Shown: in pieces, positions 25,049 through 34,470 of the stretch
Layout of the letters: each line of letters begins with the position of its first letter
Numbering within the stretch: the stretch's first letter is position 1
Assembly: GCA_902495305.1 (NCBI GenBank)
Contig: CABUWG010000018.1
Span: 1 to 38,634 of the forward strand
From: an uncultured Pseudomonadota bacterium
GTDB taxonomy: Bacteria; Pseudomonadota; Alphaproteobacteria; RF32; CAG-239
Length of the DNA stretch: 38,634 nucleotides
Reading direction: 5' to 3'
Translations under genes and position numbers: made by a program
Notes under the pieces: model-generated
What the model saw: the letters and a program-made list of their open reading frames with translations, nothing else
What the model was told of the DNA's origin: nothing
Databases searched by the model: none

Positions 25049-25429
25049 ATGGCAGTACGTATCAGACTATCTCGTGGTGGTTCTAAAAAACGTCCTTTCT
25101 ACCGTATTGTAGCTGCTGACCAAAGAGCACCCCGCGACGGTAGATTTATTGAAAAACTCGGCACATACAATCCGATGTTGCCGCAGGATCACGCTGAAAG
25201 ACTCGTTGTTGACGGCGAAAAAGTAAAAGCTTGGATTGCCAAAGGTGCAACACCGACGGAAAGACTGGCTAAAATGTTCTCGAAACTCGGCCTCTGCGCT
25301 GCTCCGAAAATCAGTGACCAGCCGAAAAAATCTGCTCCGAAAGCCAAGGCTCTTGAGAGAATTAAAGAAAAAGAAGAAAAAGCCAAAGCCGCTGCTGAAG
25401 CTGCTGCCGCTGAATCTTCTGCTGAATAA
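25049..25429 (+). CDS. rpsP: 30S ribosomal protein S16
   Basis: S16 is a small-subunit assembly protein. The first 80 residues match the family: MAVRIRLSRGGSKKRPFYRIV, ADQRAPRDGRFIEKLGTYNP and an ATPTERLAKM motif near 70. The C-terminal 40 residues are a Lys/Ala/Glu-rich helix, an extension common in alphaproteobacterial S16, giving 126 aa. AAGAAAGGA precedes ATG 25049. Confidence 0.98.
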   Translation: MAVRIRLSRGGSKKRPFYRIVAADQRAPRDGRFIEKLGTYNPMLPQDHAERLVVDGEKVKAWIAKGATPTERLAKMFSKLGLCAAPKISDQPKKSAPKAKALERIKEKEEKAKAAAEAAAAESSAE

Positions 25430-25463
25430 TTACCGTTTGGTTTCTGCAGGATAGGTTTTCAAA

Positions 25464-25994
25464 ATGACGGAACGGATTTGTCTGGGAGTAATCAGCGGAG
25501 CGCACGGCATCCGCGGCGAAGTCAAAGTCAGATGCTTTGCCGAGGATTGTCATAGCCTCACGGCTTACGGCCCGTTGGAAGACAAAACCGGCGCCAGAAA
25601 ATTTGTTTTGAAAATCACCGGCCGGGCCAAAGACGATTTGCGCGTCAAAATTCAGGGCTGCGATGACCGTAACGCTGCCGAAGCCTTAAAGGGAACGGAG
25701 CTTTACATTGAACGCAATGCCCTGCCGGAACTGGAAGAAGACGAGTTTTACCATACCGATTTGATCGGTCTGGATGTAAAAGAAGAGGCTTCTTCTGAGG
25801 TTATCGGCAAAGTCGCGGCTTTGTACAACTTTGGTGCCAATGATGTGATTGAGATCAAAGTCAGCAAGACCGCAAAACTGGAAATGCTGCCGTTTAACAG
25901 GCAGTACGTTCCGGAAATCAATATCAAAGATGGTTTTATTATTGTCAGAGAAATAAACTTTGCACCGGAAGACGGGGACGGGCATGAAGGTTAA
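25464..25994 (+). CDS. rimM: Ribosome maturation factor RimM
   Basis: RimM helps mature the 30S head and binds S19. The protein (176 aa) begins ICLGVISGAHGIRGEVKV, the typical N-terminal RimM motif, and has a C-terminal PRC-barrel domain from about residue 95 with YHTDLIGL, GKVAALYNFGANDV and MLPFNRQYVPEI. It overlaps the following trmD start by 11 bases, and sits in the conserved rpsP-rimM-trmD order. Confidence 0.97.
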   Translation: MTERICLGVISGAHGIRGEVKVRCFAEDCHSLTAYGPLEDKTGARKFVLKITGRAKDDLRVKIQGCDDRNAAEALKGTELYIERNALPELEEDEFYHTDLIGLDVKEEASSEVIGKVAALYNFGANDVIEIKVSKTAKLEMLPFNRQYVPEINIKDGFIIVREINFAPEDGDGHEG

Positions 25995-26673
25995 AATCTT
26001 AACCATATTTCCCGAAATCTTTCCGGGGTTTCTCGGTTATTCTTTAACCGGCAGAGCCCTGAAAGAAGGAATCTGGTCTTTGGAAACGGTCAACATTCGT
26101 GATTATGCTTTTGATAAGCACGGTTCTGTTGACGACACGCCCTGCGGCGGCGGCGCCGGTATGATAATGCGGCCGGATGTTTTGGGAGCGGCGATTAAAG
26201 CCAATCACCAAAAAGGCCGGATTATATATATGAGCCCGCGCGGCAAACCTCTGACCCAGCAATTGGTCAAAGAGCTGAGCAGAGAGGAGGAACTGACCGT
26301 CATCTGCGGGCGTTTTGAAGGCGTGGACCAGCGGGTTCTTGATGCTTATGACATTGAGGAAATCAGCATTGGGGACTATATTCTGACCGGCGGCGAACAA
26401 GCCGCGCAGATTATGCTGGATGCGGTTATCCGGCTTTTGCCTGGAGTTTTGGGCAATAGTGAATCTCTGGCGGATGAAAGCTTTGAAAATTTTCTGCTCG
26501 AGCATGACCAGTACACCCGTCCGGTTGTCTGGGAAGGCAGGGAAGTTCCAGAAATTTTGCTGAGCGGCCATCATGAAAACATTGCCAAATGGCGAAAAGC
26601 GCAGTCTTTGGAAATAACCGAACGCAAACGGCCCGACTTAATGAAAAAATATCTTGATTTTAAGCGGCCTTAG
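25984..26673 (+). CDS. trmD: tRNA (guanine-N1)-methyltransferase TrmD
   Basis: TrmD methylates G37 of tRNAs next to the anticodon, preventing +1 frameshifts, using S-adenosylmethionine. The protein (229 aa) has the SPOUT knot motifs MSPRGKPLTQ, CGRFEGVDQRV and ISIGDYILTGGE, and the C-terminal PDLMKKY region. ATG 25984, inside the rimM end, is chosen because the protein then begins MKVKILTIFPEIF as in homologues; the purine-rich GGGGACGGG just upstream can serve as the ribosome site. Confidence 0.97.
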   Translation: MKVKILTIFPEIFPGFLGYSLTGRALKEGIWSLETVNIRDYAFDKHGSVDDTPCGGGAGMIMRPDVLGAAIKANHQKGRIIYMSPRGKPLTQQLVKELSREEELTVICGRFEGVDQRVLDAYDIEEISIGDYILTGGEQAAQIMLDAVIRLLPGVLGNSESLADESFENFLLEHDQYTRPVVWEGREVPEILLSGHHENIAKWRKAQSLEITERKRPDLMKKYLDFKRP

Positions 26674-26712
26674 GTATATACATAAGAAAATTTTATAAAA
26701 AGGGTAAAACTT

Positions 26713-27114
26713 ATGAACATAATTGAAAATATTGAAAAAGAGCAGATCAGCAAGCTCATGGAAGGAAAAAACGTTCCGAGTTTTAAGCCTGGTGATACGC
26801 TGAAAGTTCACACCAAAGTTAAAGAAGGTGAACGTGAACGTATTCAGGTTTACGAAGGTGTCTGCATTGCTCGTAAAAATGACGGGTTGAATTCTTCTTT
26901 CACTGTTAGAAAAATTTCTTTCGGCGAAGGTGTAGAACGCGTATTCCCGTTGTATTCTCCGAATGTTGCAAAAATTGAAGTTGAACGTATCGGTAAAGTT
27001 CGCCGTGCGAAATTGTACTTCTTGCGTGCCCTGCGCGGCCGTTCTGCCCGTATTGCGGACGATCTGGTTGCTGCAGCCAAAGCCCGCGAAGCAGCAAAAG
27101 AAGAAAGCAAATAA
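26713..27114 (+). CDS. rplS: 50S ribosomal protein L19
   Basis: L19 lies at the subunit interface. The protein (133 aa) shows the family motifs FKPGDTLKVHTKVKEGERER, QVYEGVCIARKN, FTVRKISFGEGVERVFPLYSP and IGKVRRAKLYFLRALRGRSARI. It is the last gene of the operon, followed by a strong terminator. Confidence 0.98.
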   Translation: MNIIENIEKEQISKLMEGKNVPSFKPGDTLKVHTKVKEGERERIQVYEGVCIARKNDGLNSSFTVRKISFGEGVERVFPLYSPNVAKIEVERIGKVRRAKLYFLRALRGRSARIADDLVAAAKAREAAKEESK

Positions 27115-27134
27115 TTTTTGTTTATCTTACAGTC

Positions 27135-27164
27135 AAACCCCGCAGATATGGTCTGCGGGGTTTT
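27135..27164 (+). terminator. Intrinsic terminator of the ffh-rplS operon
   Basis: A 12-bp stem (27135-27146 with 27152-27163) built on CCCCGCAGA/TCTGCGGGG with a 5-base loop, followed by TTTT. It separates the operon from the convergent efflux operon 20 bases further on. Confidence 0.9.
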
Positions 27165-27185
27165 GCTTGTGTTTTTCTGCCGGTC

Positions 27186-28547
27186 TTAATATTTTCCGGC
27201 CATGGCCTTATAAACGTAGTTTTCATATTTGATAATCTGATATTTTTGCAGAATCAGATTTTTTCGTAAGGCATTTTCACTGTAAATCGCCTCCAGATAA
27301 TCGCGAAATTCGGTCTTGCCGTTATTGTAGCGGTCTTCGTAATATCTGGTAATCTTAGTCGAGTTGCGATAATTCTCATCAATGTTTTTGTAACTCTCCG
27401 TCGCCTTGCCATAAGCAAAATAATAGTAGGCGACTTCATTCACGGCCTGATTGAGCGTATCTTTGAAATCAATGACGGCAATCTGATAGTCAGCCTCCGA
27501 AAGCTTTACGTTATTTTTAACCCTGTTCCAGTCCAGAAAAGGCAAATCAACGCCGACGCTGCCTAAAATATACGGAAAGTCAAACGTCGTACGGGCCTTG
27601 TCGGAAGAAGAACCCAAAGCGCCTTTCAGCGAAATCCCCGGATACCAGTTTTTGTTTTCGGCTTCCAGAGTTTTAAAAGCTTTTTCCAGACGATACTGGC
27701 TGGCCAACAGGTCAGGGCGGTTAGCCAGAACCGCAAGCGGAACGTCAAGGTTGATGCCGAGCGTTTGCTGCTTGAGAATATCGCCGAATTTAATGTTAAG
27801 GGAATCTTCCTGCCGGATGTTTAAAATATTTTTCAGGCTGGTTTCCATTTCCTTAAACTGGGTTTCATATTCCAGCAGCCGGTTCTGCTCAGACAACAGG
27901 CTTTGCTTGGATTCCAGATATTCCAAATCGTCAGCCTTGCCGTTTTTGTATTTTGCCTCGGTAATATTGCGGATTCCCTCATAGGCTCTGATGTTTTTCT
28001 TGGTTACGTCAATGGTATTTTGCAGATATTCGAGGCTAAAATACAAATCCACAACACTGTTGATCAGGCTCAGTCTGGCAGTTTCCTTGTCCATGACCGT
28101 CGCCTGATATTCAAACTCCTGAGCCGAATGCAGATTTCTGATTTTGCCGTATAAATCGACCTCGTAACTCAGGCCGGCTTCTCCGGAAAAGCTGTTGGAA
28201 AAACCGTCCCCCGTGTCAATCCGGCGCTGCGCGGAAGTGCTCAGATTGCCGGACAAGGTCGGAAACAAATCAGACGTTGCCAGACTCAGGTTGTATAATT
28301 CTTTGTTGATGTTAATGGCGGCTTTCAGATAATCCGGATTATTTTCCAGAGCCATGTCAATCAGGCCGTTCAAATCCGGACTGTTATATAGCTTCCACCA
28401 TTCGGAACTTGCCTGATACCGGCTGCGAATTTCCTGCGTATAATTAAGCTCTGCGGCCGTATCTGCAGGATACTGTGGCAGCGTTGCACATCCTGCCGTC
28501 AGCAAAGCCGTTGTCAAAAGCCATAATTTCAAACTGTGTCCTTGCAT
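27186..28547 (-). CDS. Outer membrane efflux lipoprotein (TolC/NodT family)
   Basis: This is the outer membrane channel of a tripartite efflux pump. The protein (453 aa) has a lipoprotein signal LWLLTTALLTAGC, then two repeats of the long-helix OEP fold, with EWWKLYNSPDLNGLIDMALENNPD in the first and LANRPDLLASQYRLEKAF in the second, both hallmarks of the NodT/OprM group. ATG 28547 and GTG 28556 are both possible; the latter overlaps the macB end by 8 bases. It is the last gene of the macA-macB operon. No terminator of its own is visible beyond the opposing operon terminator. Confidence 0.9.
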   Translation of the reverse strand: MQGHSLKLWLLTTALLTAGCATLPQYPADTAAELNYTQEIRSRYQASSEWWKLYNSPDLNGLIDMALENNPDYLKAAININKELYNLSLATSDLFPTLSGNLSTSAQRRIDTGDGFSNSFSGEAGLSYEVDLYGKIRNLHSAQEFEYQATVMDKETARLSLINSVVDLYFSLEYLQNTIDVTKKNIRAYEGIRNITEAKYKNGKADDLEYLESKQSLLSEQNRLLEYETQFKEMETSLKNILNIRQEDSLNIKFGDILKQQTLGINLDVPLAVLANRPDLLASQYRLEKAFKTLEAENKNWYPGISLKGALGSSSDKARTTFDFPYILGSVGVDLPFLDWNRVKNNVKLSEADYQIAVIDFKDTLNQAVNEVAYYYFAYGKATESYKNIDENYRNSTKITRYYEDRYNNGKTEFRDYLEAIYSENALRKNLILQKYQIIKYENYVYKAMAGKY

Positions 28548-28548
28548 C

Positions 28549-30489
28549 TTATTCACTCGCTAAAGCATCAATCGGGTTAAGGTTGGAAGCGTTTTTCGCC
28601 GGCATATAACCGAAGATAATTCCGATGGCGGAAGAACAAACCAAAGCCAGCACGATTGACGTAGTTGAAAAAATCATTCCGAATTCTTCAGAAAAAGTAT
28701 TAAACCCGAGGCCGATGAGCATGGAAAGGGCAACGCCCATAAATCCTCCGACCAGACAAATCAAAATCGCCTCAATCAGAAACTGCTGCAAAATGTCGGC
28801 CTGCTTGGCGCCGATAGCCATGCGGATACCAATCTCCTTGGTGCGCTCGGTCACAGAAACCAGCATGATGTTCATCACGCCGATACCGCCGACAATTAAA
28901 GAAATGACCGCAATGCTGGCAATCAGAAACTTCATGGTATTTGTGGCGTTTTCCACGGTTTGCTTAATGCTGTCGCTGTTGATCATAAAAAAGTCTTTTG
29001 TGCCGTGCAGGGAAGTCAGGATATTGTCAATGCTTTCTTCGGCCACCTGCGAATTGACCTTGTCTGAAATTTTGACGGTAATGGTATTAATGTCCGTATT
29101 GCCGTTAATCTTATACATGGCCGTTGTGTAGGGTACCCAGATATTCATTGCGTCGGCACGCGGGCCGGGGTTGTTGTCAACTTCCGTAATGCCGATAATC
29201 TTCAACGGCTTTTTGTTAAAAATGATAATCTCGCCCAGCGGATTGGGATTATTGGCAAAGTTTTCTTTTCGGGTGTTCTCGTCAATCACCACAACCGAGG
29301 CAATGTTCTTAACTTCATTTTCGGTAAAAACACGCCCTTGCGCCAGTTTTCGCCCTTTGACTTCAAAGTATGAGGCGCCGACGCCGCGCAGCTGCGCCGT
29401 AGACGATGTATTGCCGTATACCAGCGTTCCGCTGCCTGAAACGCTGGGCGTGGAATTGTCAATAAACCCCTGTTTGCTCAGATAATCAGAGTCGCTGACT
29501 TTCAGCGTTTTGACCTTGCCGGACCTCATGTCGCCAAAGCTTTTTCCGGGCATAATGTCAATGGTGTTTGTGCCCATGGAATTAATCTGCTCCATAATCT
29601 TGGCCTGCGAGGCATTTCCCAGAGCCACGACCGAAACCACCGAGGCAATGCCGATGATAATGCCGAGCATTGTCAGAAGCGAACGCATTTTATTGGATAA
29701 AATGGCATGTATGGACATGCTGAAAGATTCCGCAAAACGATATTTAAAAGTCTCAATCTTGCTTCTTTTAATATACTTCACCTCATCTTCAATCTGATAA
29801 AAATCCGAGACTTTGCGCTGGTCGGAAACAATCTCGCCGTCTTTGATTTCAATAATGCGGCTGGCCTGTGCGGCAATCTTGCTGTCATGCGTAACCAGAA
29901 TAATCGTATGCCCCTGCTTATGCAGGCTTTTGATGATGTCCATAACCATCTCGCCGCTTTTGGAATCAAGTGCGCCGGTCGGTTCATCGGCCAGAATAAT
30001 CTCGCCGCCGTTCATCAGGGCACGGGCAATGCTCACACGCTGCTGCTGGCCGCCGGATAACTCGTTGGGACGGTTTTTCAGCTTGTTTCCGAGATCAAGT
30101 TTTTTCAAAAGCTCAACGGCGCGCTTGTCACGATCGTCTGCGCCCAACCCCAGATAAATCGCGGGCAGGGCGGCGTTCTCGCGAGCATTCAGGCTGTTGA
30201 GCAGGTTATAGCGCTGAAAAATAAAGCCAAACGTCTTGCAACGCAGCTCCGCAAGCTGATCCCGATCCATTTTTCCGACTTCAATGCCGTTGATTTTATA
30301 AGAACCGGACGTCGGCGTATCAAGACAGCCGATAATGTTCATCAGGGTCGATTTTCCGGAACCGGATTGTCCGATAATGGCCACAAAGTCGCCTTTTTCT
30401 ATGGAAAGGTTAATGCCTTTTAACACATGAACACGGTTTTTGGCCTGCCCGAAAAATTTGTTAATGTTCTGCAGCTCAAGAATATTCAT
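28549..30489 (-). CDS. macB: MacB-type ABC exporter, ATPase fused to permease
   Basis: MacB works with a periplasmic adaptor and TolC-type channel to expel substrates such as macrolides, toxins or peptides by a mechanotransmission mechanism. The ATPase occupies residues 1-225 (Walker A GQSGSGKST from 40, signature LSGGQQQR, Walker B ILADEP). The membrane part has one helix near 270, a large periplasmic domain at about 295-515, and three helices in the C-terminal FtsX-type region (GGIGVMNIMLVSVTERTKEI motif). Length of 646 aa is standard. ATG 30489 immediately follows the macA stop with no spacing. The substrate cannot be predicted. Confidence 0.93.
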   Translation of the reverse strand: MNILELQNINKFFGQAKNRVHVLKGINLSIEKGDFVAIIGQSGSGKSTLMNIIGCLDTPTSGSYKINGIEVGKMDRDQLAELRCKTFGFIFQRYNLLNSLNARENAALPAIYLGLGADDRDKRAVELLKKLDLGNKLKNRPNELSGGQQQRVSIARALMNGGEIILADEPTGALDSKSGEMVMDIIKSLHKQGHTIILVTHDSKIAAQASRIIEIKDGEIVSDQRKVSDFYQIEDEVKYIKRSKIETFKYRFAESFSMSIHAILSNKMRSLLTMLGIIIGIASVVSVVALGNASQAKIMEQINSMGTNTIDIMPGKSFGDMRSGKVKTLKVSDSDYLSKQGFIDNSTPSVSGSGTLVYGNTSSTAQLRGVGASYFEVKGRKLAQGRVFTENEVKNIASVVVIDENTRKENFANNPNPLGEIIIFNKKPLKIIGITEVDNNPGPRADAMNIWVPYTTAMYKINGNTDINTITVKISDKVNSQVAEESIDNILTSLHGTKDFFMINSDSIKQTVENATNTMKFLIASIAVISLIVGGIGVMNIMLVSVTERTKEIGIRMAIGAKQADILQQFLIEAILICLVGGFMGVALSMLIGLGFNTFSEEFGMIFSTTSIVLALVCSSAIGIIFGYMPAKNASNLNPIDALASE

Positions 30490-31686
30490 CTAGAACCTCC
30501 TCGGGCCTCTCATTTTTGTATTTGCCGCTTTGTCTGAGATTTCAGCCGATGACAGACGGGCAATAATCACTTCGTCGCCCTCAGCCACGCCGTTGGTGAC
30601 CTCAATGTTCAAACCGTCGGAAACGCCGGTCGTGATTGTACATTTAATCACGCCCTGCGGTGTCAGGATTTCTACATATTTGTCTTTGCCGTCGTTCTTT
30701 ACGGCAGTGACCGGAACGGTCAGCACATTGTCGGCATGCTCGACATAAATCACGTTTTGCGTTGTCATGCCGATTCTCAAAACCCCGTCCGGATTAGGCA
30801 CGTTCAAACGGCCGTAATAATAAATCGCTTCGCTCGATTCCACAACCTCGGTATATTCGCCGTTTGTCAAAAGCGTCAGCCCCGGATCAATGGATTGCAG
30901 CGTTGTCTCAAAAACGTCTGTCAGATTGGCCAGAATAGAATAGGTGACACGCACGCCGGGTTTGATGTTTCCGATATCGCCTTCCGAGATTTCTATCAGA
31001 ATCTCCATCTGGCTCAAATCCGCAATCTGAACAATGGTCGGCGTGTTCATGGCCGCATTGACGGTTTGGCCTTCTTTGACCGGAATGGATACGATTGTGC
31101 CGTCGAGAGGCGCCGTGATTTTTGTATATCCCAGATTAGTCTCTGCCGTGCTCAGCGAAATTTCGGTTTCTTTGATTGACGATTCAAGTTCCGTGACCTT
31201 GGCCTTGGCAGCTTCAAAAGCGTCTTCGGCATTTTCCAAATCCTCAACCGAAGCAGCGTTGCGTTTTTTCAACGTCAGCGTCCGGTTATATTGTTTTTCG
31301 GCAATATCAAGAGAAATCTTTGCGGCTTTAAGCTGTGCCTGATAACTGTTCAGCTTGGCCTTGTTGATGTCCACGTCATTTTGCTGGGTTGTGGAATCAA
31401 TCTCGGCAATCAAATCGCCTTTCTTAACATTTTGCCCGATTGAAACATGGAGTTTTTCAATCTTACCGGAAGCCTGGGCACCCACGGTTACCAACTCGCT
31501 GGCTCTGACCTCGCCGGTCGCATTGACCACTTTTTGAACATCCTGCCGCCTGACCGGCTCCGTAATATAAGAAACACTGTCCCCTTCTTTAAAAAAAGCG
31601 GAATAAAGATAAAAGCCAATAATGATAAGAAGAGTAAAAATCAAAAGCCTTCTGTTCTTTTTTATAAGCGTTCTAACCTTGTCCAT
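30490..31686 (-). CDS. macA: MacA-type periplasmic adaptor of the efflux pump
   Basis: A membrane fusion protein linking MacB to the outer membrane channel. It has an N-terminal membrane anchor (about residues 14-32), a lipoyl half-motif (GAQASGKIEKLHVSIGQNVKKGDLI), a long coiled-coil hairpin (about 100-185), the second lipoyl half (YTKITAPLDGTIVSIPVKEGQTV) and beta-barrel and proximal domains. Length of 398 aa is typical. It is the first gene of the operon; nothing clear about its promoter can be seen in the AT-rich sequence upstream, 31687-31845. Confidence 0.92.
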   Translation of the reverse strand: MDKVRTLIKKNRRLLIFTLLIIIGFYLYSAFFKEGDSVSYITEPVRRQDVQKVVNATGEVRASELVTVGAQASGKIEKLHVSIGQNVKKGDLIAEIDSTTQQNDVDINKAKLNSYQAQLKAAKISLDIAEKQYNRTLTLKKRNAASVEDLENAEDAFEAAKAKVTELESSIKETEISLSTAETNLGYTKITAPLDGTIVSIPVKEGQTVNAAMNTPTIVQIADLSQMEILIEISEGDIGNIKPGVRVTYSILANLTDVFETTLQSIDPGLTLLTNGEYTEVVESSEAIYYYGRLNVPNPDGVLRIGMTTQNVIYVEHADNVLTVPVTAVKNDGKDKYVEILTPQGVIKCTITTGVSDGLNIEVTNGVAEGDEVIIARLSSAEISDKAANTKMRGPRRF

Positions 31687-31844
31687 CGTTTTTCTCTGTC
31701 ATTTTTTATTATTTTGCGTTTCAGTCAAATATTTTAGCTTATTCTATCTGCTTTTCTTTATAAAATCTTTAACACGGAACTCCCGCACATAATAATAAAC
31801 GATATAAATTTCAAAAAAGTTCAAAATAATTGCAAAAAAATCCT

Positions 31845-31875
31845 AAAAAAAAGGGCTCCTTGTAACAAGGAACCC
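31845..31875 (-). terminator. Intrinsic terminator of the outer membrane protein gene
   Basis: On the minus strand GGGTTCCTTG/CAAGGAGCCC, 10 bp with one T-G pair and a 3-base loop (31853-31875), is followed by eight T. It lies 23 bases past the stop of the barrel protein gene. Confidence 0.9.
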
Positions 31876-31898
31876 CGTTAAAGGCTTGTTCGTTAAAA

Positions 31899-32717
31899 TT
31901 AGAACAAAACTTTAGCTTGCAGACCAGCGGTGTAATCGTAATCGATATCAACTTTGTTACCATTATCACTGTAATCGCTGTTACCACTCAGGTAGTAATC
32001 GCCATAAACACCAAGAGCGATGTTCTCTTTAACAAAGTAGTTAGCTTCTGCCTGAGCATACAACTGGTTGGTATTTTTGCCATCAGTTGTGAAGTCATAA
32101 CGCAAACCGGCATCAATAGAAGCTTTGTCAAATTTCTTATGAACGCCGCCGAACCAAGAATATTCCATATAACGATCAGCGTCGTCAATGTTACCGGCTA
32201 AATCAAAGCTGGTGTACGGAGTCCAACCATTGCAGAGGTCATAACCGAGTTTTACCTGAGCAGCCAATTCTTTCTGCCATCTGTCATTACCATTGCCGGT
32301 TCTTTCTTTATAGTTTTTATGGCCATACCAGCTCTTCGGATTATATGTATTATAAGCAGCGCCTACCTGAGCCAGCCAGTTGCCTGCCTGCATATTGTAT
32401 TTAGCGCCAACGGTATAATCAAAGTTGTGGTCGTTGTTATATTCACCTTTAGAGAATTTTTTGCCGTCAAATTCGTTGCCGATAGCACCAAAAACAGCCA
32501 GATTGTCAGAAATACCATAAGTAATTTCTTCGTTGGCATACAAGCTCTTATCAACATTGCCATAATGTTTCAAATTTGTACGCGAAGTTTCAATAGAGGT
32601 GTCGGACAGAACTTTGCCTTGTTCCGGCAGATAAAACGGATTGGTAATATCTTTAGCAGAAGCGGCAGTTGCAAACATAACAGCAGCTGAAGCCAATAAA
32701 ATAGTTCTATAATTCAT
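31899..32717 (-). CDS. Outer membrane beta-barrel protein
   Basis: The 272-residue protein has a signal peptide MNYRTILLASAAVMFATAASA, then alternating amphipathic strands rich in Tyr, Asn, Asp and Gly (for example YTVGAKYNMQAGNWLAQVGAAY), and ends in phenylalanine (KVLF), the signal read by the BAM machinery. Twelve or so strands are likely. I do not recognise the family; it could be a porin or an adhesin-like barrel. A strong AAGGAG, AT-leaning codons and a strong terminator suggest high expression. It is a single-gene unit. Confidence 0.8.
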   Translation of the reverse strand: MNYRTILLASAAVMFATAASAKDITNPFYLPEQGKVLSDTSIETSRTNLKHYGNVDKSLYANEEITYGISDNLAVFGAIGNEFDGKKFSKGEYNNDHNFDYTVGAKYNMQAGNWLAQVGAAYNTYNPKSWYGHKNYKERTGNGNDRWQKELAAQVKLGYDLCNGWTPYTSFDLAGNIDDADRYMEYSWFGGVHKKFDKASIDAGLRYDFTTDGKNTNQLYAQAEANYFVKENIALGVYGDYYLSGNSDYSDNGNKVDIDYDYTAGLQAKVLF

Positions 32718-32891
32718 AAAGGATCTCCTTACGTAGTTTTTCTTTTTTAGTCATACCTCGTTCTGATGTACGAAAATATGATGCCTGTAGTCTATTCAAA
32801 AAGAATTAATAAATCAATAACTTAATTAAGAAATGTAAATATTGGGTATTATTTTTTATTAAAAAAGTGATTTTTATGGCGATTTTTCCTA

Positions 32892-32920
32892 TGGAAATGC
32901 AAGGACTTCTGTGCTATAAT
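32892..32920 (+). promoter_or_regulatory. Promoter of the gene at 32946
   Basis: -10 TATAAT at 32915-32920 preceded by TGC (extended form), with TGGAAA at 32892-32897 as a weak -35 and a 17-base spacer. The rest of the interval 32718-32891 is AT-rich and must also hold the promoter of the barrel gene, which I cannot place. Confidence 0.7.
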
Positions 32921-32945
32921 CCGAACAAACAGGAAAGGTTTTGTA

Positions 32946-33749
32946 ATGAATGATAACAAAAAGTTACAACTGGCGATTCACTCTATTATAGAAAAAGCTG
33001 CTTCAACAGATATTGCGTCTAATGTGCCTTTGGGCTATTCCCAGCTTGCCGCCCTCAAAAACCTGCATAACTATTGTATCAATCAGGTCTTGAAAGAGTC
33101 GGAAGTCATGCGTGACCCGCGCAAACTCAATTACATGGCCTCGCAGGAGTTCAAAATCGCGTTGGTTGCCATGTGCCTGTCGCAGGCGGTGGTTAATCCG
33201 GCCCGCCGCAACCGTGAAACCCGAGAATTTTTTATTGAAAATATTAATGTTTATCAGGCAGACGAACATACAAAAATGATAGATTTCGGCCTTATCCATC
33301 CGGCTGATGCCGACGCTTCGGTTTATCCTGAAATCATCGAGGACTGGAAAATTTATCGTGACCGCGAGGGCTTGGGAATTTCAGCATTGATTGATGAAAA
33401 AACGCGCCTGACCGGATTGAGCGGTTTTCGGCGCGGCGGCGATCCAATCTACGAGTTTGCCCGATTCCATCGCAAATATACCGAAAAAGAAAGAATAAAA
33501 GAAGAAAAGAGCCGCGATTCGGCACAGGAGGCTTTTCGCAATGCCGTTGTTCAGTCTTTGGCCAACGAGATGACCAGACAACAATTGCAGGCAGGTAAAA
33601 ATCCGCTTGAAATATTGGATAATTTATTAAATTCAGCCGGCAAATACCAGCCGTCGCAAAGACTGCGGCAGGAGCTTGATCCGGAAATCGAGCAGAATGT
33701 CGCCCGCCTGCTGGAATATGACAATTCCCGTTCCGGCCGCGGGAGATAG
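32946..33749 (+). CDS. Uncharacterised cytoplasmic protein
   Basis: I do not recognise this 267-residue protein. It has no signal or membrane segment. The first 110 residues are helical (LQLAIHSIIEKA, YSQLAALKNLHNYCIN), the middle contains PADADASVYPEIIEDWKIY, and the C-terminal third is charged and helical, ending RSGRGR. It has its own good promoter, AGGAAAGG before ATG 32946, and its own terminator, so it is a real single gene, probably specific to this lineage. Confidence 0.75.
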   Translation: MNDNKKLQLAIHSIIEKAASTDIASNVPLGYSQLAALKNLHNYCINQVLKESEVMRDPRKLNYMASQEFKIALVAMCLSQAVVNPARRNRETREFFIENINVYQADEHTKMIDFGLIHPADADASVYPEIIEDWKIYRDREGLGISALIDEKTRLTGLSGFRRGGDPIYEFARFHRKYTEKERIKEEKSRDSAQEAFRNAVVQSLANEMTRQQLQAGKNPLEILDNLLNSAGKYQPSQRLRQELDPEIEQNVARLLEYDNSRSGRGR

Positions 33750-33756
33750 AGATAAT

Positions 33757-33790
33757 AAAAAAGATGCTTTATTGTAAAAGCATCTTTTTT
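33757..33790. terminator. Bidirectional intrinsic terminator
   Basis: A 14-bp stem (AAAAAAGATGCTTT with AAAGCATCTTTTTT) and a short loop, with T runs in both directions, lies between the convergent genes ending at 33749 and 33795. Confidence 0.88.
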
Positions 33791-33794
33791 CATT

Positions 33795-34340
33795 TTACCA
33801 TTCAATCGGGGTATTGGCGATTTCCGGCGGCACGGTTCCCTCAAAATAAATCGTGGTTAACCTGTGCAAATCCAGATTAGAATCATAAAGAGTCCGAAGG
33901 TCAAGCGTTGGTGTCATAAAAGCAAAAGCGCAAGCCTTATCCAAAATCTCTTTCGGACATTGATAAATCGCTTCATCAGCCGAAGGACGTAAAAAGCCGT
34001 AATATCCACCGTAAGAATGATAAGAAACGATTCTGCCAATCTCTTTCAATCCCTCGGCTTTGGCAATGACTTTAGCGCCGAACGTACAGCTGGTTGTGGC
34101 AATAGGCGTGCTTTTGAGCCAGTAAAGCTCTGTGTCATCTTTTCGCGGATAAATCCGTATTTCGCCGTTTAAACCAAACAGAACCGGCCGGATTTTTGCG
34201 GCATAAGCCATAACTTGCTCTTGTGACATTGCTTGTTTTTGCTGTTCCAGCTTGTCAAGAATTGCCACATATTTCTCTATTTTTTCCTGCGGCAATCTGG
34301 AACATTCTCTCAGCCAGAATATTTTGTCTTCGTACTTCAT
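33795..34340 (-). CDS. Uncharacterised protein
   Basis: I do not recognise this 181-residue protein. The N-terminal third is helical (LPQEKIEKYVAILDKLEQQKQ), and the rest mixes strands and helices with a GYYGFLRPSADEAIYQCPKEIL stretch and three cysteines. No signal peptide. The start is uncertain: ATG 34340 has almost no ribosome site, while ATG 34394 would add 18 hydrophobic/basic residues. A promoter at 34385-34413 whose start point would fall inside that extension favours 34340. Confidence 0.6.
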   Translation of the reverse strand: MKYEDKIFWLRECSRLPQEKIEKYVAILDKLEQQKQAMSQEQVMAYAAKIRPVLFGLNGEIRIYPRKDDTELYWLKSTPIATTSCTFGAKVIAKAEGLKEIGRIVSYHSYGGYYGFLRPSADEAIYQCPKEILDKACAFAFMTPTLDLRTLYDSNLDLHRLTTIYFEGTVPPEIANTPIEW

Positions 34341-34384
34341 AATAATTATTTTTTTGATGAAACATAAAAATTTATAACGCATAG

Positions 34385-34413
34385 AAAATAGCATATATTA
34401 AGTTTTTCGTCAA
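34385..34413 (-). promoter_or_regulatory. Putative promoter of the gene at 33795-34340
   Basis: On the minus strand -35 TTGACG (34408-34413), 17-base spacer, -10 TATTTT (34385-34390). The predicted start near 34378 leaves a leader of about 38 nt before ATG 34340. Confidence 0.5.
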
Positions 34414-34470
34414 TAAGCATTTTTTTACCATTTTGCGCTAAAAAGAAGCATAAATGATAAGGAGAAAAAC